Translations under genes and position numbers: made by a program
From: Anadara kagoshimensis
Lineage: Eukaryota; Mollusca; Bivalvia; Arcoida; Arcidae
Assembly: GCA_021292105.1 (NCBI GenBank)
Contig: CM037868.1
Coordinates: forward strand, 29,302,403-29,366,402
Direction of reading: 5' to 3'
Length of the DNA: 64,000 bases
The notes under the pieces: generated by a model
What the model was told of the DNA's origin: nothing
Databases searched by the model: none
Seen by the model: only the letters and a program-made list of their open reading frames with translations
Shown here: positions 1 through 10,796 of the stretch, piece by piece
Numbering within the stretch: position 1 is the first letter of the stretch
Layout of the letters: each line of letters begins with the position of its first letter

Positions 1-302
1 TTACATATGACCATTTGATCTCGCATGTAATACCACAGATTTCTGACAAATCTGTTGTATATCAGATTCGGTGTACGTCATCAATTTTTTTTGATGTTCT
101 CACGTTAAATGATTATGATGTCATCAATTAAACGTGCCCAAGTGATTGTGTCTCATCTGGGATGTCTAGAATGTTGACATTCTCGTGTAAAATGATTAAA
201 GCCAATAAAGGCATCATCAATCAGTGTGTAAATTTATGATTGTGTCTCATCTGGAATGTCATTTAATTTTTTCATAGAATCAGATTTATAAACTAGGAAC
301 CA
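1..302. other. AT-rich sequence without a gene
   Basis: No coding or RNA gene is visible. A phrase close to GATTGTGTCTCATCTGG occurs twice, about 97 bases apart (near 143 and 240), so part of the stretch is a small diverged duplication. The SINE at 303 follows directly. Confidence 0.5.
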
Positions 303-615
303 CTGTGGTAGCTCAGTTGGTAGAGTGCTTGCTCTGTAAGTGGAAGGTCGTGGGTTTGAACCCTGACCAGGTCTGACCCAAGAGTTGAAAGTGGGTAGTG
401 ACTGTTCTTTCACCAAGCACTAGGCATTACGAGATAAAAGTCGCAATTCTTTCGGATGGGAACTGAAAATAAACAAGGTCCTGTGTCACAGTAGGCTGGG
501 CACGGCACGCTAAAGAACCCTGCCGTGTAACACACAGGCGGAATTTCTGCATTTTCGCCAATAGCTGGCGACGTCTCAATATAAGTGAAATATTCTTATA
601 CGTTAAACACCATTA
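303..615 (+). mobile_element. tRNA-derived SINE, near full length
   Basis: The head has Pol III promoter boxes like those of a tRNA gene: an A box reading TAGCTCAGTTGG and a B box reading GGTTTGAACCC. The body follows (GTAGTGACTGTTCTTTC, then AAGAACCCTGCCGTG) and the tail is ATAAGTGAAATATTCTTA...CGTTAAACACCATT. The same body and tail recur near 10.8, 12.2, 55.1 (reversed) and 59.5 kb, which marks it as one dispersed SINE family. It is noncoding; the antisense open frame inside it is incidental. Bivalves are known to carry abundant tRNA-headed SINEs; the exact family name was not determined. Confidence 0.85.
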
Positions 616-656
616 CCAAATGAAGAACAACAGTGGCTGAATTATATAATAAAACA

Positions 657-708
657 GTTATGGACTTTTTAGTGGTTGTATATATGCAACCACTTCAAAG
701 TCCGTAAC
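657..708. repeat. Short miRNA-like hairpin
   Basis: Two arms of about 22 nt pair with few mismatches. The left arm has TGGACTTT and AGTGGTTG, the right arm CAACCACT and AAAGTCC, and the loop is about eight bases (TATATATG). The size suits a miRNA precursor or a minimal fold-back element. No known mature miRNA was recognised in either arm. It lies about 40 bases beyond the SINE tail. Confidence 0.5.
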
Positions 709-887
709 TACATATATATTATTCAAGCTTATTAGTTGTTCTGTATGAAAATAAAGCATAATTCATTGTCAAAGAAAAAGTGATTCAGTAGAAATAATTT
801 TTAAAAAAAAAGTTGCTTATGTTACTGGAACAATTTGAGATTGTGTTGCTTTCATGCATACATTCTTTTCTCGATTGACACACTATA

Positions 888-1462
888 CAGTGCTCCAAGT
901 AGCCTAGTAAATACTCGAAATTTGCGACCAAAAATCGGATTTTGCGACTACAAATTGTCAGACGATCGCCATTATGTCAAATAATTTTTTTTGAGTTTTG
1001 CCACTTAAAATCGGGAAATCCGGAAATTTTGTTCATGACCCGTCACCCAACCTGACAAATAGTCTCGCCATCAATAATATCTTAAAAGCGCTTGAATCAA
1101 AGCAGGTAACTTTATAGTTTAAACCGCATAACTGACCGTGATCTAAATTTGCATAATGACAGCCAAACGGCAAAAATCACTTTTTGATTTGGGTTTTGTT
1201 ACGACTTTTACTTCATCTGAATGATCAAGTTTGATTGTCTTCTCGTCGCTCCGCCTTTAAAGGTGCCCACCATGGTGGGACCAATCCGAGGATCTCGCTA
1301 AACCATTCAATCGGTAGTAGCGACGGGCGGTGTGATAGAAAGAATTTATAAGGTTTGGCCACCAAGAATTTTACCTGGCGACAAAAATTTTGAAATGGCT
1401 ACTGAAATTTTTGAATTATTAGCCATGTGGCTACCAGTTTTCAAAACCTGCTTTGAGCACTG
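888..1462. mobile_element. Non-autonomous TIR element with 5-bp target duplication, carrying an 18S rDNA piece
   Basis: The left end is CAGTGCTCCAAGTAG; the right end, read on the other strand, is CAGTGCTCAAAGCAG. Eight bases match exactly, then most of the next seven. The flanking pentamer CTATA is present on both sides (883-887 and 1463-1467), the expected target-site duplication. CAGTG termini are typical of hAT-superfamily elements, and 5- or 6-bp duplications are described for the hAT5/hAT6 lineages. No transposase is encoded, so movement would need a partner element. A diverged 3' fragment of 18S rRNA sits inside. The open frame starting at 1332 runs out of the right end and is not considered real. 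Confidence 0.7.
1196..1341 (-). pseudogene. 18S rRNA 3'-end fragment (captured rDNA)
   Basis: Read on the minus strand, this stretch follows the end of eukaryotic 18S rRNA in order: CACCGCCCGTCGCTACTACC, GATTGAATGGTTTAG, GATCCTCGGATTGG, a degenerate helix-44 segment, GAGAAGAC, AAACTTGATCATTCAG and GAAGTAAAAGTCGTAACAA. It stops just before the GGTTTCCGTAGGTG region that normally closes the gene. Several substitutions and the scrambled helix-44 loop show it is not a functional rRNA. No ITS or other rDNA is adjacent, and both edges lie well inside the element at 888-1462, so it is best read as rDNA carried as internal cargo. Confidence 0.85.
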
Positions 1463-1541
1463 CTATATCTGTCGTGTTCTTGTCACCTCGCACAATGATT
1501 TATGCACATTTAGGCACATAAACTGTTCAGTAAAATATTGA

Positions 1542-3816
1542 CACCGACTGTTGTTTTTTTTTGTAATATCTATCTGAGTGATTTAGACGCTTGACGTGAT
1601 CATGTTTCATACTTATTATTCAAAAGTGTTGCAAAGAGTTAGATGGTTCAAGCGTACCATACTGCATGGTCGCGTTGCATTAGTCGACTTGGCAAACATG
1701 TCATTGAAAAAACAAATAAGCGACAGTCTGGGGTTTCAGGAATCAATATTAAACTTCTTTTAAAAAAAGAAGACCAGTGAAGGTGTGGACAGTCATTCCA
1801 AAGACTTTTCAAAATTTATTGCAAAACTTTTTAAGTGCAGGATGTAGCCTACCATATTAAAATCATACCTACGATAAAGCAACCACTTCTTTACCAAATT
1901 CATTTTATTCTGTTTGGTTTTGTGAATAAAAATATATTACGCTACACTTTGGTTTTATTTATTTTATTTGTTTAGTTTGGGCTGAAATAGGTGATGATGA
2001 GGATATTTCATTTGTAGAAAATGATTATTTTGAATATTAAAATCTATTATCTGCATTTGTATCAAATAGATTTATTTAAATTATATGCTAAATATATCAG
2101 TGAGACACATTTTTGCTATATTTGTTGTCAAAAATGCAGGATAATGCACAAATTTCAATCTAAATCTTAAAAATTATCTGGGTTAGTCTCTGGATTAGAC
2201 TATCAATAATATTCTTAAAAAAAGGGCTGGAGTAATGTGTTCTGGGTTGGTGGAAGAAATTGGAATCTGGAAACCGAAATTTCAATAATCACAAGTCCCT
2301 TGAATATAAATTTTTCTCTGAAATAACTACCTGGAAATTAAAAAAAAATTAATGATGGCATAGTCCACGCCTATACATCAACATGGTTTAGACAAAGTCA
2401 AAATATAAAGAATCTCCAGACAGGAGACATTTTCCAGCAATCATTTTCCAGTTTAAAATTGAATTATCTCCCTTTAGTTACATTGTTGGGATTTGTAAAG
2501 TTTGCTAGGTTCATGTGCAAACATGATGGGACTGGAGTATAGACCTGTACAATAAAGAACTAGAGTACAATGTAATCAATAAAATAATAATACTTGTCAG
2601 TTCATGATTTCGTATTATATGTTCTTTGATAGAGAAAGAGAAGGAACAATTTTGTTGATAGATGATTGTAAATTTACCAATATGATGCCTTTTTTGCACA
2701 ATTTTATTAAACTGTATACAATAAATTGGTACACAAGTTAATTTGCCAGTGTTTATAAGTGATAATAACATGGGGAAAACATCTTAAATTAGTATAAGCG
2801 CAGACAAAAACTAGGCATGCATGGACTACTGAACCCCTGCTAACTAATCTCCATCCCTAGACAGTTAGTTTATACATGAACCATCTAGCCATAACTACCT
2901 ATCGGTAGTCTCTAATGAAGTGGATTTTTTCATTTTTGAAATTTAATTTAAAAAAAAAACGGAATAAATAATGAAATACAAAAAATTATTAAGTTTGTTA
3001 GCCACAAAAAAACCAATAAATTCATTGATCACATTAAAGTCTTTTTAAAAATAAGCATCTGAAAATAATTGGAAAATGTCTTAAAAATTTAAATATTTTG
3101 TGGAACAGTTGACTGAGACTGCAAGAACAGTTAATACTTAATGCTTGTATGACTAGTGCAAGTTTGTACATTGGTTAAATTAACTTGATAGTTTAATGTT
3201 TTCACTATACCACTTAGAAATGTAAACTTTATAGACATGTTGTCTTGATATTTTTCAACCAAACATACCATCTATATTATAGATATGTTTGTTTGGAATA
3301 CGAAAAAAGTGATCTTAAAACATTGGACCAACCGACATTCTTTATGTACTGGTAAAGGTGGTCATTATATCAGGTTTTACTTTATTATAGTTTATAGACA
3401 GACAATCTTTATATATATATGGAGGTAGCAACTACAGCGGGTTTTACTGTGTACTATATAATTGATCAAATTTTCATCACTGTTAATTATGTTAAAATAA
3501 CCCTATGCAGTTGTGTATGTACACCAGTACAGTACTACAGTACAGTTTTGTTTTTTGTACAGAACTGCAGTAAGAACATTATGATAGCTTTATGTTTAAA
3601 TGTGTTTTGTTTGAGTGGTTTTATATAAAGAGTATAGAGCTTATTTAAATATCTGCTACCAGAGTCTAGAGACTTTTTTGTTATTCACTGCATATATAAA
3701 CATAAATACACACACTATATATATATACCCACAAAACAAACTTTAAATACTAATGCATGGCTACCTTATTGGCTCTTTATAATGGATTGAATAAGTTTTA
3801 ATTTTCTTTTATTCAG
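1542..3816. other. AT-rich intergenic or intronic sequence
   Basis: No gene is recognised. The only structure seen is about 45 bases near 2816-2860 (ACCCCTGCTAACTAATC then TCCATCCCTAG) that resembles the right end of the CAGGGAT-type element found intact at 26,181. The open frames here are short and have no recognisable motif. Confidence 0.5.
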
Positions 3817-3927
3817 GTAACACTTGTGAAGATAGGATATTCTTTACACTAAATACAAGTTTATATGTTGGTATGGGATATGGAGATTGGTGTCATGACA
3901 TGTCCCTTGATTGCTGTATATATGTAG
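3817..3927 (+). CDS. Candidate exon, C-type lectin-like domain (penultimate exon)
   Basis: A pyrimidine-rich tract and CAG precede the exon, and GTATTT follows it. In the only sensible frame it starts with two leftover bases and encodes 36 residues beginning NTCEDRIFF and ending DWCHDMSLDCCIYV, leaving one base over. That base joins the exon at 4698 in frame. The spliced reading contains W-C, C-C, then C...C....FIC spacing, which resembles the C-terminal half of C-type lectin-like domains. The upstream exons, start codon and signal peptide were not found, so the gene is partial or broken. Other small cysteine-rich secreted domains are possible. Confidence 0.45.
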
Positions 3928-4697
3928 GTATTTATTACGATTATGGTATAATAATTCGAATTTTTGTGTGAGGGAGAAAAAGATACACATGAAATACATT
4001 TCAGTTTACATTCTTTTCTGAGCTGTTCGGGAAGTCTTAGATTTATTGTAACGATTTACATTGGTCTGATTACAACACATTCTTTTCTTAGTAGTTTGAA
4101 AAGTCGTAGTTATAATTTTTTTTATTCCATCAAATAACATCACAATTTATCTGTGGTTTTGATATGAATGCTTTTCTGACATCTACATCAGGAGATCCGA
4201 GACATGGAGTTGTTTTGATTTAATGTTCCTCCTTGTTTGAGTACTAAATTCCATCATGGCATGGTGATTCAATTTTACTAAAACTCCAGGTGTATCACAG
4301 ATTGTGTCATGATTCTTAATTTTAATGCATTAAAAAACAATCTGTGGTGTTAGCTACTAGTCTGGTCACTAGTAAGATTTATTTATGGGTTCAAACTTCC
4401 CTGGGTCCTAGTTCTGGAACCTATTGAATTTACATTCGGAACTCTTATATTTAAACTGTAAAAGTTCAATGGACCTGCCATTTTGACCAGGATAATTAAT
4501 ACTACTTTTTCTATAAAATAACATATTGCACATTGGCCTTTCAGTGATGATATGGGATAAAGTTTTAGGACCTACCTTCAATTACAAAATGGCAACAATC
4601 TTGACCAGACTAATAGGTATATTTAGTTAAATTTCTGTGCTATTATGTTCTTGTTTAAAACTTTATATTACATATTATACCAGTTTTAATTTTACAG

Positions 4698-4804
4698 CAC
4701 TAGACGGCTGTTTCGGAATACTAGATGTTCGAATTTGTGAAATGAGCTTCATTTGCCAACGAGACAACATATACAAAAATGTTGTTAATACTAGTATGTC
4801 TTGA
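4698..4804 (+). CDS. Candidate terminal exon, C-type lectin-like domain
   Basis: The acceptor is TTTTAATTTTACAG. The exon completes the codon left by the exon at 3817-3927 and continues LDGCFGILDVRICEMSFIC, then QRDNIYKNV, ending at a TGA (4802-4804). The C-x8-C-x5-C pattern closing on FICQ is the usual ending of a C-type lectin-like domain, and the reading stops about 14 residues later. Matching phases on both sides of a 770-base intron support real exons. Calcium-binding EPN/QPD and WND motifs are not visible in this half, so sugar binding cannot be inferred. Confidence 0.45.
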
Positions 4805-5845
4805 GTCTTACTAAAATGCTCACAGGTCACTAGTCAAAAAGAGAAGTTTATTTGACCTCATGAATCATAAGCTAAAACTTAACACCCTGCATAAAAGGTT
4901 CATAGTTATCCAGAAATTGTAAAAATGGTAAAACAAGTGAATTTCTGTCAAAGAATTTAGGTTTTGAAAGTTACAAGCTATTCTGGCCAGTAACAGCGCC
5001 TGTTTTACAGGACGAAATCAGATATTAAAGGCAAACTCACAATATCAGTTCAAATTATAGTTTGTATTAGGATTTTGATGCATGTCAGTTTGGGTTGCTT
5101 GCATTCAAATTTCACTGGTCCGAGTCAAAATTTACTGGCCTTGGGTCATCGGACCATCACTTATATCAAAGACTGTTGGTTAATGTTTTTCTTTTATTTT
5201 CTACCTTTTTTTTGATCATGTTAATTGAATTAAACATTGAAAATGAAATCTTAAAAACTAGGATGTTAAATTTCCAACATAAAACCGAACAAGAGTTTAA
5301 AATTTAGGCCAAGATGTAGGCACAAGACCTTTTACTTTTCAGTCAGACTGTTAATATTTTATAAATTCTTTTATTTGTTGTCAAAGAATTGAAAAAAAAA
5401 ATCAGCCTGGATAGAATATCTGCCTGATTTTGGACACCCGATTCAAACTGGATTATCAAGGAATTGTATTTTTTTAAGTGTTTATTTGAGTAGGTTTTTG
5501 TTTATGATGAGTGATTTGTTAAAATTTAATGCCTGACTTACATTTCCTGAACATGGTTAAAATATTGAGTTATGCCAATATCAAGTTCAATTACTGTTGA
5601 AATGTATTTTAAATTGACAAGATGTGAAAAAAAATGAATAGCTGAATGTATAATGAATTTAACTTAAGACGGAGGATATAAAATATGTTTAAATCTGACT
5701 ACCTAGTTGACAGATCTGTGGGGGGATATAAAACATGGTATCTAGGGATTTATAATCATTGTGTAGACATTGTATAATTATTACTTTTTGATGATTTATT
5801 ATATTAACATTCTTTTTGTATCTAACTTTATCTGTTTGTTCCTAG
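4805..5845. other. Noncoding AT-rich stretch
   Basis: It holds the likely 3' end region of the lectin-like exon and then sequence with no recognisable repeat or gene. The 70-codon open frame at 5095-5307 has no motif and is treated as chance. Confidence 0.45.
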
Positions 5846-5925
5846 GATGTATACAAGAGGCTCTTGAAGAATGTCAAAGTGTATACTGAAGAAAGCAGAC
5901 ATAAGAGCATGTCAAGCTGAGTAAG
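5846..5925 (+). other. Exon-like segment with strong splice sites
   Basis: A long pyrimidine-rich tract with CCTAG leads in, and the donor is AAG followed by GTGAGT. One frame reads DVYKRLLKNVKVYTEESRHK and meets a TGA within the segment, so it could be a terminal coding exon or a noncoding exon. No protein family was recognised. Confidence 0.35.
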
Positions 5926-6039
5926 GTGAGTGCATGTATACTTGTCTTATGTTGTTATTTTACATGGCATGCTACAGAGTGCAGACACAAATATAAATAA
6001 GATTTAAGAATTCTTACCATCCTTGAATTATTCACATTA

Positions 6040-6165
6040 GTGAAGGGCTGTGGTGACAAAGTGGTTAAGGCATCAGGCTTATACCCAAGGTGTCTCACCA
6101 CCAAGGGTTTGACATTGTGATAAAAGGCTTTTTCTTTGTTCTAATGGTTTGCCTTTAACAAGTAA
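6040..6165 (+). mobile_element. Degraded tRNA-headed SINE fragment
   Basis: The phrase CTGTGGTGACAAAGTGGTTAA followed by AAGGCATCAGGCTT resembles the 5' half of a tRNA-Leu/Ser-like SINE head. The body is too diverged to assign. Confidence 0.4.
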
Positions 6166-6169
6166 AATA

Positions 6170-7272
6170 GACTGAGTGCAGATATGTCAACCATTACAGA
6201 TTCTCTAATTATTACTGGTATTGGAAAAAAGTTGTAAATGACATAATCAAGATTTTGGAATAGCAATTCTCTGTCTTCTTCATTGTCAAATGACCAAGTT
6301 AGTTCCAAACGTTTGTCATCTTGTGGATGATAGTTTCTACTTTCTGAATGGCTTCAATGTCTTCAAGGTGCCGATTCTGGTACACAGCCAAAAAATAAAA
6401 ATAAAAGACAAATGGCCCGACTATGTCAATATTACGTACAAGTTACCCAAATTACTGAAAAAATGAGCTGGTATTACTAATGACATCAAGAGAGGGTTGG
6501 CATCGCTGTGAATAGTTTGTGATGTTTGTGACACTGCAAGCACTTGAGGGATCACCGGCTATGGCCACAATGTTCTGACAAAGGCCCAGCTTGCTTGAAT
6601 TACACACCAAAAGAATGTGAACTCTGCCTGAATTGTGCCATTTAATGATGTCACTGACACTACTATGTCATTAGTTGCCGTGATGTTGCTTTGGTACCGT
6701 AATGGCGGATAGTGTCGGAACATTAAAGGCATGACCGGCGATACCTCAATTGTCATATTTAGAACTCTTAAGTTGCAATAGGTTTGCCACAAAACTCCTG
6801 CGTTATTAAACTATTATTTTATTTAATCTGTAAGATTGATAATAGTCTTGGAAAATTGCTAATGTGCTGCAAAACCAACCAAATCTCAATGTTAAGAAGA
6901 ACCAAAATAATGTCATTATCTAAATGTTTGGTTTTTGACCAGCAGACAACTCCCATTGTATATTATATTCACTGGTATTACTCCCTTTCATCTGAGAGAT
7001 TCATAAGTTTGCTTGCAGATGAAATGTCAGTCAAAACATAACATGATTCAACCTGATCACAGAAACTATGTCCAGCTTTGAGATACCAAGGACAAGGTAG
7101 ATGTACAAGATTGATTGTTTGGAATATGATATACAATGTTTTCTGCACTATCATACATTCACACTTTAAAATTCATTTTAGAGTTATATTTGGCATTATT
7201 TTGGAGGGGACAGGATGCAACCAGTGAATGTTGTGTACATTTAATGCATTATGTGGTAATTTACCTAATATT
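6170..7272. other. No recognisable feature
   Basis: Short open frames are present on both strands (for example 6559-6792 minus and 6784-7041 plus), but none has a motif, splice context or composition that supports a gene. Confidence 0.4.
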
Positions 7273-7287
7273 TCCAGGGATTTATCT

Positions 7288-8189
7288 TAGAGCTGTAACA
7301 ATATACCGATATACCGGTAAAACCGGTTCAGAGGCCCCAACGTCGGTTATCGCGGTACGATTTTCAAATACCGGTTTTTTGCCGATACGGAAATTATACC
7401 CCTTTCTTTGCCTATTTGGATAATTGTTTAACCACAAAGTCATAATCACTCGAACGTTTTATCTCGTTGTTAAAAATTATGTTGAATGGTCACGCTAGCG
7501 AAGCGCTTTAAAACAGTATGGTTAACATGTTTGTCCTGGAGTCGGACGACACGTTCGAAGTTGTCCCCAGGAAAATGTTAAAAGCACAGTATGGACAACT
7601 TTCGGGCTCAAGCGTAAACGCGCTGACAATGAGGAGGTGCCTGGAATCGCCGTGTGCATACAATGCAGGATGGAAGTGAAATATTCTGGGGGAACTACGA
7701 ACTTGCAAACGCACATAAGTAGACATCACAAATCCGTAGGGGGTAACACGACAACGACAGCTATCAAAACAGAGTTAAATGACGCCTCCAGTCTGATATT
7801 AATGACAGTGGTCCAGGAAAAATGCATAAAACAACGAACATTGATATTTCAAGTTGGGAAATAATAAACATTTTGACATCTTGTCTGAGTCTCCTAACTC
7901 TTTATTCAGGTTTTTCTGTTTATTCACGAGTTCACAGTTTGATGTTAAAACCAGTTTCATTGGTATATTACTAATTAATAAACAAAGATAAAACTATATG
8001 TTTAAATTTTATTGTATACAAGTATTCATAATAAACACAAAGATGAACTCCAGGTGCTCAAAAGATCGAGAATTTCCTGCTTTCACATGTTCAACATCCA
8101 AGGCAATACGTATTCAATACGTTTGCAATACAGGTTTGACATTTCCCAATATATCGCAATACGGTTTTGCCCGTATCGTTACACCCCTA
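7288..8189 (+). mobile_element. hAT DNA transposon, deleted (902 bp)
   Basis: The octamer ATTTATCT flanks both sides exactly (7280-7287 and 8190-8197), the 8-bp duplication typical of hAT elements. The ends are imperfect inverted repeats: TAGAGCTGTAACAATATACC on the left and TAGGGGTGTAACGATACGGG on the right, read inward, followed by further matching blocks such as AAAACCG. The interior keeps the first part of a transposase with a BED-type zinc finger but not the catalytic and dimerisation regions, so it is non-autonomous. An uninterrupted paralogue of the target at 8353 shows the empty site. Confidence 0.85.
7527..7864 (+). pseudogene. hAT transposase N-terminal fragment with BED zinc finger
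   Basis: An ATG at 7527 opens a short reading (MFVLESDDTFEVV). Around 7570-7576 the reading moves by one base into a second frame, which suggests a single-base deletion. The second frame shows the BED-finger signature: VWTTFGLKRKR at 7589-7621, Cys at 7655 and 7664 (C-x2-C), the YSGGTTNLQTH segment, and His at 7712 followed by His at 7724 and 7727. BED fingers bind the transposon ends in hAT transposases. After about 40 further codons without family features the frame stops at 7862-7864. The catalytic core is absent, so the protein is not functional as a transposase. Confidence 0.8.
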
Positions 8190-8353
8190 ATTTATCTGGT
8201 CTTTTGGGAAAAGGTCCTAAACTAAAAATTGGGGAAAACTATCAACTTTTTGCTCATTTTGGGAAAACCTGATGTCAGTACCCAGGTGTGGTACCTTCCG
8301 AGAATTTTTTGTTAGCTGTCTCCAGTACACATATCACTGTGCATGTTTATTGC

Positions 8354-8722
8354 CAGGGATTTATCTGGTCTTTTGGGAAAAGGTCCTAAACTAAAAATTG
8401 GGGAAAACTATCAGCTTTTTGCTCATTTTGGGAAAACCTGATGTCAGTCTTCAAGTTGGTTTTCTCACGACATCAGAAGCCTTTGATGTAGAAGCACTAT
8501 TTTCATCTTTCTTTGCAAATGTTGTTTTAAAATAATCTAGAATCTTTTATTTGATTTTGCTGATTTTGGGGGGTTTCACAAAATTTACTTTCGTTTTTGT
8601 TTAAAAACAACACAATTTTGTAAATTTGGAATTTCCTCAGCCAATTTTGGGAAAAAATCAATGTTTTTTCATTGGGAATCGGGCCGAATTTCGGCTCTAA
8701 ATAGGCCCTTGATGAATCCCTG
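8354..8722 (+). mobile_element. CAGGGATT-type non-autonomous element
   Basis: The left end reads CAGGGATTTATCTGG and the right end, reversed, CAGGGATTCATCAAGG, giving inverted termini with one mismatch in the first twelve bases. The first 95 bases duplicate 7275-7287 plus 8198-8280. No clear target duplication was found, so the outer boundaries are approximate. No transposase is visible. Confidence 0.55.
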
Positions 8723-8739
8723 ATTTCCCTAAAATGTCC

Positions 8740-9529
8740 CTGGTACATTTATACTAGCCTGCATTACTTACAAAATTTACACTTAGCACTAGGACAAACA
8801 TCAAACAGAAGCCAGTGTCTAGGTGAATAAACTGGTACATTCATACTAGCCTGCACCGCTTATATAATTTATACATGACACTGGGACAAACATCAGACAA
8901 AAGCCAGTGTTTGGGTGAAGAAACTGGTACATTCATACTAGCCTGCACCACTTACATAATTTACACATGGCACTAGGACAAGCACCAAACAAAAGCCAGT
9001 GTCTAGGTAAAGAGACTGGTACATTCATACTGGCCTGCACCACTTACATAATTTATACATGACACTGGGACAAGCATCAAACAGAAGCCAGTGTCTAGGT
9101 GAAGAAACTGGTACATTCATACTAGCCTGCACCGCTTATATAATTTATACATGACACTGGGACAAGCATCAAACAGAAGCCAGTGTCTAGGTGAAGAAAC
9201 TGGTACATTTATACTAGCCTGCACCACTTACATAATTTATACATGACACTGGGACAAGCATCAAACAGAAGCCAGTGTCTAGGTGAAGAAACTGGTACAT
9301 TCATACTAGCCTGCACCGCTTATATAATTATACATGACACTGGGACAAGCATCAAACAGAAGCCAGTGTATGGGGAAGAACTGTACATTCATACTAGCCT
9401 GCACCACTACATAATTTATACATGACACTGGGACAAGCATCAAACAGAAGCCAGTGTCTAGGTGAAGAAACTGGTACATTCATACTAGCCTGCACCACTT
9501 ACATAATTTATACATGACACTGGGACAAC
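8740..9529. repeat. 92-bp minisatellite, about 8.6 copies
   Basis: Each unit runs CTGGTACATTCATACTAGCC, CTGCACCACTTACATAATTT, ATACATGACACTGGGACAAG, then CATCAAACAGAAGCCAGTGT and CTAGGTGAAGAAA. Copies are highly similar, with a few substitutions and small deletions in the eighth unit. The array starts at the edge of the preceding element, whose last bases (CCCTGGTAC) overlap the first unit. Open frames inside it are repeat artefacts. Confidence 0.95.
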
Positions 9530-9550
9530 CCGGACAAGCCTGCACTACTT

Positions 9551-10795
9551 TCAAAGATAAATGATTAATATTTCACTATAAACAAGTTTAGACTTCTGAT
9601 CATTTAATAATTGTATATTTGACATTTATTGCAAGGTTTTTCATACTTTTGTGAAAGAAATGAACTACAATGAAATTTAAGAAACTTTTTATACCAGTTC
9701 TATTTTGGGAAAAGGTTAAATGTGATATCTTGATAAGTTTGTAGATTCTTAATCACCATTTAATAAAGATTGAATCGGTAAAAAGAAAATTATTTAATGT
9801 ACTTTGACTGCATGTATACCTATTATATATATTATAAAACATATTTATTAAGAAAAATTAAATTTGAGTTTGGTGTTAAAGCAATTCATTTTATTAGTGT
9901 TTACAGACTCCTTGATTTGATAGCAATTTTATTACCATAATCAGAATTTTGCTTTTGAATAAATTCAATAGAATGTCGGCCAGTTTTAAGCTATTAGATT
10001 AACATGTTTCATTGAAACCATACATTGAAGTGCATTCTCATAATATTTGTCAATTAATATCATTGTGAATATTCTGTTTTTTATAACATGCATTTTTAGT
10101 ATATACCCATTGTATTTATTTTATATGGAAAATTTAATTATCAATATTGAAAATAGATGTATTTAGAAAATTTAATGACTTAAATACTTTCGTCAACATG
10201 ATTTTACTTGGTACTAAATATTGACTGGTTTCATATTACAGTGTTCCTATTTTGGTGTTGACAGGGGTGTAATTATATAACTCCTGTTTAAGTGTTTGTC
10301 TCAGTCAATTTTGATGTCATTGAAATTGAGAACTTGAGATTAATTGATAAAAAGGGTATTTAGAAAACTCATTTAATAAGATCTATTAAATGTGTAGAAA
10401 TGACATTTATGTTTTTTGTCACTATTTTTTATGATTTATTTTTATGGAGGAAATCAGCCCTGCCTGTCACCATAACATTTGAATGTTTCAGAGCCTTTAT
10501 TTCAGAGCTTACACAACATTAACTGCTTACATAATCTTTCTACATTTACACTGGAAAAGGAATACATCATATAATTTCCTTTCAAAATATGTTTTAAAAA
10601 ATTACCTATGCGTTTTTGTGTTAAATTTCTAAATTTGAGCAAAATGACTTCAAATGAATTCATTTAATTTTCGTGAGTTCTCATTTATGGGTAATCTTGG
10701 TAAAACTATCAATAAATATGGACAGCTAATCATCCAGTATTACGTTCTGTTCAGTACATGTTTGCCATTTCATATATAAATTGCAGTCACAAAGT
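9551..10795. other. No recognisable feature
   Basis: AT-rich sequence with no identifiable repeat, exon or RNA gene. Confidence 0.4.
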
Positions 10796-10796
10796 C

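Larger units (their letters stand above)
7275..8280 (+). repeat. CAGGGATT-type repeat, interrupted by a hAT insertion
   Basis: The left piece (CCAGGGATTTATCT, ending at 7287) and the right piece (from 8198, GGTCTTTTGGGAAAAGGTCC) join into a sequence nearly identical to 8353-8448. The element at 7288-8189 lies between them with a duplicated target. This is therefore an older repeat copy split by a younger insertion. Confidence 0.75.

Noticed and set aside
303-375. tRNA gene on the plus strand
   Set aside because: The promoter boxes are present, but the stems are imperfect and it continues into a SINE body and tail shared by several copies.
1332-1541. 69-codon open frame on the plus strand
   Set aside because: It overlaps the 18S fragment and crosses the right terminus of the transposon.
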